64,000 nucleotides of DNA from Haliclystus octoradiatus. Its lineage: Eukaryota > Cnidaria > Staurozoa > Stauromedusae > Haliclystidae. Below the pieces are notes generated by a model that searched no databases, had not been told where the DNA came from, and saw only the letters and a program-made list of their open reading frames with translations. Both the position numbers and the translations under genes were made by a program. Below are positions 58,994-64,000 of this stretch, piece by piece. How positions within the stretch are numbered: position 1 is the first letter of the stretch; the number at the start of each line of letters is the position of its first letter. The stretch spans positions 16,308,267 through 16,372,266 of the forward strand of contig OU744450.1 in assembly GCA_916610825.1 (NCBI GenBank). Direction: 5' to 3'.

Positions 58994-61315
58994 TCGTATT
59001 CCCTTGGGAATTAGGCATTGTTTTTTTTCATTTTTCCTTCCCAAGGGAATAAAGCATTGTTTTTGGTCATTTTAAGCTGTTTTTGTAAAATTCGTATTCC
59101 CTTGGGAATTAGGCACTTTTTTTTTTTCAATTTTCCTTCCCAAGGGAATAAAGCATTGTTTTTGGTCATTTCAAGCTGTTTTTGTAAAATTCGAATTCCC
59201 TTGGGAATTAGTTATTGTTTTTTCTCATTTTTCATTCGCAAGGAAATTAAGCATTGTTTTTAATCATTTCAAGCTGTTTTTGTAAAATTCGAATTCCCTT
59301 GGGAATTAGGCATTGTTTTTGGTCGTTTTAAGCTGTTTTTGTAAAATTCGAATTCCCTTGGGAATTAGTTATTGTTTTTTCTCATTTTTCATTCGCAAGG
59401 GAATTAAGCATTGTTTTTAATCATTTTTCAAGCTGTTTTTGTAAAATTCGAATTCCCTTGGGAATGTGGCATTGTTTTTGGTCATTTTCAGCTGTTTTTG
59501 TAGAATTTGAATTCCCTTGGGAATTAGGCATTGGTTTTGGTCGTTTTGAGCTGTTTTTGTAAAATTCGTATTCCCTTGGGAATTAGGCATTGTTTTTTTT
59601 CATTTTTCCTTCCCAAGGGAATAAAGCATTGTTTTTGGTCATTTTAAGCTGTTTTTATAAAATTCGAATTCCCTTGGGAATTAGTTATTGTTTTTTCTCA
59701 TTTTTCATTCGCAAGGGAATTAAGCATTGTTTTTAATCATTTCAAGCTGTTTTTGTAAAATTCGAATTCCCTTGGGAATTAGGCATTGTTTTTGGTCGTT
59801 TTAAGCTGTTTTTGTAACATTCGATTTTCCTTGGGAATTGGGCATTGTTTTTGGTCATTTTCAGCTGTTTTTGTAGAATTCGAATTCCCTTGGGAATTAG
59901 GCATTGTTTCTGGTCGTTTTGAGCTCTTTTTGTAAAATTCGGATTTCCTTGGGAATTGGGCATTGTTTTGAGTCATTTTTGGGCTGTTTTTGTCAAATCC
60001 GAATTCCCTTGGGAATTAAGCATTAATTTTCCTCATTTTTCATTTCCAAGGTAATTAAACATTGTTTTTGGTCGTTTTGAACTGTTTTTGTAAAATTCGA
60101 ATTCCCTTGGGAATTAGGCATTGGTTTTGGTCGTTTTAAGCTGTTTTTGTAAAATTCGATTTTCCTTGGGAATTGGACATTGTTTTTGGTCATTTTGAGC
60201 TGTTTTTGTAAAATTCGTATTCCCTTGGGAATTAGGCATTGTTTTTTTTCATTTTTCCTTCCCAAGGGAATAAAGCATTGTTTTTGGTCATTTTAAGCTG
60301 TTTTTGTAAAATTCGTATTCCCTTGGGAATTAAGCATTGTTTTTTTTTCAATTTTCCTTCCCAAGGGAATAAAGCATTGTTTTTGGTCATTTTAAGCTGT
60401 TTTTGTAAAATTCGAATTCCCTTGGGAATTAGTTATTGTTTTTTCTCATTTTTCATTCGCAAGGAAATTAAGCATTGTTTTTAATCATTTCAAGCTGTTT
60501 TTGTAAAATTCGAATTCTCTTGGGAATTAGGCATTGTTTTTGGTCGTTTTAAGCTGTTTTTGTAAAATTCGAATTCCCTTGGGAATTAGTTATTGTTTTT
60601 TCTCATTTTTCATTCGCAAGGGAATTAAGCATTGTTTTTAATCATTTTTCAAGCTGTTTTTGTAAAATTCGAATTCCCTTGGGAATGTGGCATTGTTTTT
60701 GGTCATTTTCAGCTGTTTTTGTAGAATTTGAATTCCCTTGGGAATTAGGCATTGGTTTTGGTCGTTTTGAGCTGTTTTTGTAAAATTCGTATTCCCTTGG
60801 GAATTAGGTATTGTTTTTTTTCATTTTTCCTTCCCAAGGGAATAAAGCATTGTTTTTGGTCATTTTAAGCTGTTTTTATAAAATTCGAATTCCCTTGGGA
60901 ATTAGTTATTGTTTTTTCTCATTTTTCATTCGCAAGGGAATTAAGCATTGTTTTTAATCATTTCAAGCTGTTTTTGTAAAATTCGAATTCCCTTGGGAAT
61001 TAGGCATTGTTTTTGGTCGTTTTAAGCTGTTTTTGTAAAATTCGATTTTCCTTGGGAATTGGGCATTGTTTTTGGTCATTTTCAGCTGTTTTTGTAGAAT
61101 TCGAATTCCCTTGGGAATTAGGCATTGTTTCTGGTCGTTTTGAGCTCTTTTTGTAAAATTCGGATTTCCTTGGGAATTGGGCATTGTTTTGAGTCATTTT
61201 TGGGCTGTTTTTGTCAAATCCGAATTCCCTTGGGAATTAAGCATTAATTTTCCTCATTTTTCATTTCCAAGGTAATTAAACACTGTTTTTGGTCGTTTTG
61301 AACTGTTTTTGTAAA
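58994..61315 (+). repeat. 1,221-bp HOR, one full copy and one truncated copy
   Basis: The full copy is 58994-60214. The second starts at 60215 and keeps its order through unit 14 (to about 61315) before the array departs into private monomers. Landmarks at 59018, 59742 and 59779 recur 1,221 bp on. Unlike 31257-32478, unit 9 has a T run of six, shared by both copies, as is GGGCTG in unit 13. Confidence 0.87.
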
Positions 61316-61790
61316 ATTCGAATTCCCTTGGGAATTAGGCATTGTTTTTGGTCATTTTTGGTTGTTTTTGTCAAATTCCAATTCCCTTGGGAATTCTGCA
61401 TTGCTTTTTCTCATTGTTCATTTCCAATGGAATTAAACATTGTTTTTGATCGTTTTAAGCTGATTTTGTAAAATTCGAATTCTCTTGGGTATTAAGCATT
61501 GTTTTTTCCCATTTTTCATTCCCAAGGGAATAAAGCATTGCTTTTGGTCATTTTAAGCTGTTTTTGTAAAATTCGTAATCCCTTGGGTATTAAGCATTGT
61601 TTTTTCCCATTTTTCATTCCCAAGGGAATAAAGCATTGCTTTTGGTCATTTTTCAAGCTGTTTTTGTAAAATTCGAATTCCCTTGGGAATGTGGCATTGT
61701 TTTTGGTCATTTTCAGCTGTTTTTGTAGAATTTGAATTCCCTTGGGAATTAGGCATTGTTTTTGGTCATTTTGAGCTGTTTTTGTAAATT
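61316..61790 (+). repeat. Second island of private monomers
   Basis: From about 61345 the array carries variants not seen elsewhere: CATTTTTGGTTGTTTTTG, AAATTCCAATTCCC, GGGAATTCTGCATTGC, CATTGTTCATTTCC, and two compounds with GGGTATTAAGC and TTTTTTCCCATTTTTC. Near 61640 it rejoins normal unit 5/6 sequence and then a 745-bp HOR. Confidence 0.8.
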
Positions 61791-63278
61791 TCGTATTCCC
61801 TTGGGAATTAGGCACTGTTTTTTTTCGTTTTTCCTTCCCAAGGGAATAAAGCATTGTTTTTGGTCATTTTAAGCTGTTTTTGTAAAATTCGTAATCCCTT
61901 GGGAATTAGGCATTGTTTTTTTTTCAATTTTTCTTCCCAAGGGAATAAAGCATTGTTTTTGGTCATTTTAAGCTGTTTTTGTAAAATTCGAATTCCCTTG
62001 GGAATTAGGCATTGGTTTTGGTCGTTTTAAGCTGATTTTGTAAAATTCGAATTTCTTTGGGAATTGGGCTTTGTTTTGAGTCATTTTGAGCTGTTTTTGT
62101 CAAATCCGACTTCCTTTGGGAATTAAGCATTATTTTTTGTCAATTTAAGCTGTTTTTTCTCATTTTTCATTCCCAATGGAATAAAGCATTGCTTTTGGTT
62201 AATTTAAGCTGTTTTTGTAAATTCGAATTCCCTTTTGAATTAGTTATTGTTTTTTCTCATTTTTCATTCCCAAGGGAATAAAGCATTGTTTTTGGTCAAT
62301 TTAAGCTGTTTTTGTAAATTCGAATTCCCTTGGGAATTAGTTATTGTTTTTTCTCATTTTTCATTCCCAAGGGAATTAAGCATTGTTTTGAATCACTTTA
62401 AGCTGTTTTTGTAAAATTCGAATTCCCTTGGGAATTTCGCATTGGTTTTGGTCGTTTTAAGCTGTTTTTGTAAAATTCGATTTTTCTTGGGAATTGGACA
62501 TTGTTTTTGGTCATTTTGAGCTGTTTTTGTAAATTTCGTATTCCCTTGGGAATTAGGCACTGTTTTTTTTCGTTTTTCCTTCCCAAGGGAATAAAGCATT
62601 GTTTTTGGTCATTTTAAGCTGTTTTTGTAAAATTCGTAATCCATTGGGAATTAGGCATTGTTTTTTTTTCAATTTTTCTTCCCAAGGGAATAAAGCATTG
62701 TTTTTGGTCATTTTAAGCTGTTTTTGTAAAATTCGAATTCCCTTGGGAATTAGGCATTGGTTTTGGTCGTTTTAAGCTGATTTTGTAAAATTCGAATTTC
62801 TTTGGGAATTGGGCTTTGTTTTGAGTCATTTTGAGCTGTTTTTGTCAAATCCGACTTCCTTTGGGAATTAAGCATTATTTTTTGTCAATTTAAGCTGTTT
62901 TTTCTCATTTTTCATTCCCAATGGAATAAAGCATTGCTTTTGGTTAATTTAAGCTGTTTTTGTAAATTCGAATTCCCTTTTGAATTAGTTATTGTTTTTC
63001 TCATTTTTCATTCCCAAGGGAATAAAGCATTGCTTTTGGTCAATTTAAGCTGTTTTTGTAAATTCAAATACCCTTGGGAATTAGTTATTGTTTTTCTCAT
63101 TTTTCATTCCCAAGGGAATTAAGCATTGTTTTTAATCACTTTAAGCTGTTTTTGTAAAATTCGAATTCCCTTGGGAATTAGGCATTGGTTTTGGTCGTTT
63201 TAAGCTGTTTTTGTAAAATTCGATTTTCCTTGGGAATTGGACATTGTTTTTGGTCATTTTGAGCTGTTTTTGTAAAAT
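61791..63278 (+). repeat. Two tandem 745-bp HORs (745 + 743)
   Basis: Copies are 61791-62535 and 62536-63278. The second is close to 44672-45415 (offset about 17,864 bp) and shares AATCCATTGGG. It is two T shorter than the 745 form, in GTTTTTCTC near 62995 and 63090. Confidence 0.87.
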
Positions 63279-64000
63279 TCGTATTCCCTTGGGAATTAGG
63301 CATTGTTTTTTTTCATTTTTCCTTCCCAAGGGAATAAAGCATTGTTTTTGGTCATTTTAAGCTGTTTTTGTAAAATTCGTATTCCCTTGGGAATTAGGCA
63401 TTGTTTTTTTTTCAATTTTCCTTCCCAAGGGAATAAAGCATCGTTTTTGGTCATTTTAAGCTGTTTTTGTAAAATTCGAATTCCCTTGGGAATTAGTTAT
63501 TGTTTTTTCTCATTTTTCATTCGCAAGGAAATTAAGCATTGTTTTTAATCATTTCAAGCTGTTTTTGTAGAATTTGAATTCCCTTGGGAATTAGGCATTG
63601 GTTTTGGTCGTTTTGAGCTGTTTTTGTAAAATTCGTATTCCCTTGGGAATTAGGCATTGTTTTTTTTCATTTTTCCTTCCCAAGGGAATAAAGCATTGTT
63701 TTTGGTCATTTTAAGCTGTTTTTATAAAATTCGAATTCCCTTGGGAATTAGTTATTGTTTTTTTCTCATTTTTCATTCGCAAGGGAATTAAGCATTGTTT
63801 TTAATCATTTCAAGCTGTTTTTGTAAAATTCGATTTTCCTTGGGAATTGGGCATTGTTTTTGGTCATTTTCAGCTGTTTTTGTAGAATTCGAATTCCCTT
63901 GGGAATTAGGCATTGTTTCTGGTCGTTTTGAGCTCTTTTTGTAAAATTCGGATTTCCTTGGGAATTGGGCATTGTTTTGAGTCATTTTTGAGCTGTTTTT
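63279..64000 (+). repeat. Start of a 945-bp HOR derivative, cut by the window end
   Basis: Units 1, 2, the 3-to-7 fusion, 8, 9, 11, 12 and most of 13 are present, matching 45416 onward at an offset of 17,863 bp, including AAGCATCGTTTTTGG in unit 2. The array continues beyond the window. Confidence 0.85.

Larger units (their letters stand above)
28367..64000 (+). repeat. Satellite block B2 (subfamily B, to window end)
   Basis: This is 35.6 kb of uninterrupted subfamily B in one orientation. It tiles into the 1,221-, 924- and 745-bp HORs and their derivatives listed separately. Sites that appear about once per long HOR are GAGCTC (SacI, in the GGTCGTTTTGAGCTC monomer, for example near 32186, 38300, 39424, 56026 and 59922) and CAGCTG (PvuII, in GGTCATTTTCAGCTG monomers). 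I noticed no such sites in block A. No gene, RNA gene or mobile element is visible. Confidence 0.95.

Noticed and set aside
1-64000. Telomeric repeats, tRNA or rRNA genes, LTR elements or other mobile elements
   Set aside because: I looked for these on both strands by eye and saw none; the array is continuous satellite.

Overview
The window contains no gene that I can support. Apart from one 200-base run of N (19348-19547), it is one uninterrupted satellite DNA array. Every repeat runs in the same orientation, with the T-rich strand shown as +. The basic monomer is 59 bp (example 547-605: 26 T, 14 A, 12 G, 7 C; 19 of 59 bases are G or C). Its most conserved part is an interrupted dyad, AATTCCC-TT-GGGAATT, usually preceded by TTCG, so most monomers carry overlapping TTCGAA and GAATTC sites. 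Some monomers are fused to a 39-bp short unit, giving compound units of about 98 bp (example 273-370). A long, AT-rich, hierarchical satellite without genes points to a eukaryotic heterochromatic region such as a centromere, pericentromere, subtelomere or knob. Nothing in it identifies the species, and I do not recognise the satellite family.

Layout. Block A (1-19347) is a mosaic of 59-bp monomers, 98-bp compounds and a private 52-bp monomer. It is organised around a seven-monomer 414-bp cassette and kilobase-scale segmental duplications. The N gap follows. Block A' (19548-21315) is related to A but lacks the 52-bp monomer. Block B1 (21316-24396) is a second subfamily. Block A'' (24397-28366) is A-like again and contains a 1,745-bp tandem duplication. 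Block B2 (28367-64000) is subfamily B to the end.

Subfamily B is built from a small set of higher-order repeats (HORs): a 16-unit 1,221-bp HOR, a 924-bp HOR, a 9-unit 745-bp HOR, and deletion or hybrid derivatives (945, 1,005, 1,064, 1,118, 1,124, 1,162 and 1,199 bp). I could tile B1 and B2 almost completely with these. On top of them lie super-repeats: a back-to-back 4,562-bp duplication (about 41.75-50.88 kb), with its joint visible inside one hybrid monomer, and a duplication at an offset of about 7,050 bp that joins A-type and B-type sequence (about 20-24.4 kb and 27-31.4 kb).

The many short open frames, mostly on the minus strand, are satellite translation. 59 is not a multiple of three, so successive monomers are read in successive frames, and the same peptides recur throughout. 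I annotate none as genes. The useful content is the array architecture, visible recombination joints, two islands of private monomers, and a zone of homopolymer indels around the gap that looks like assembly error. I found no novel enzymatic or defence system.
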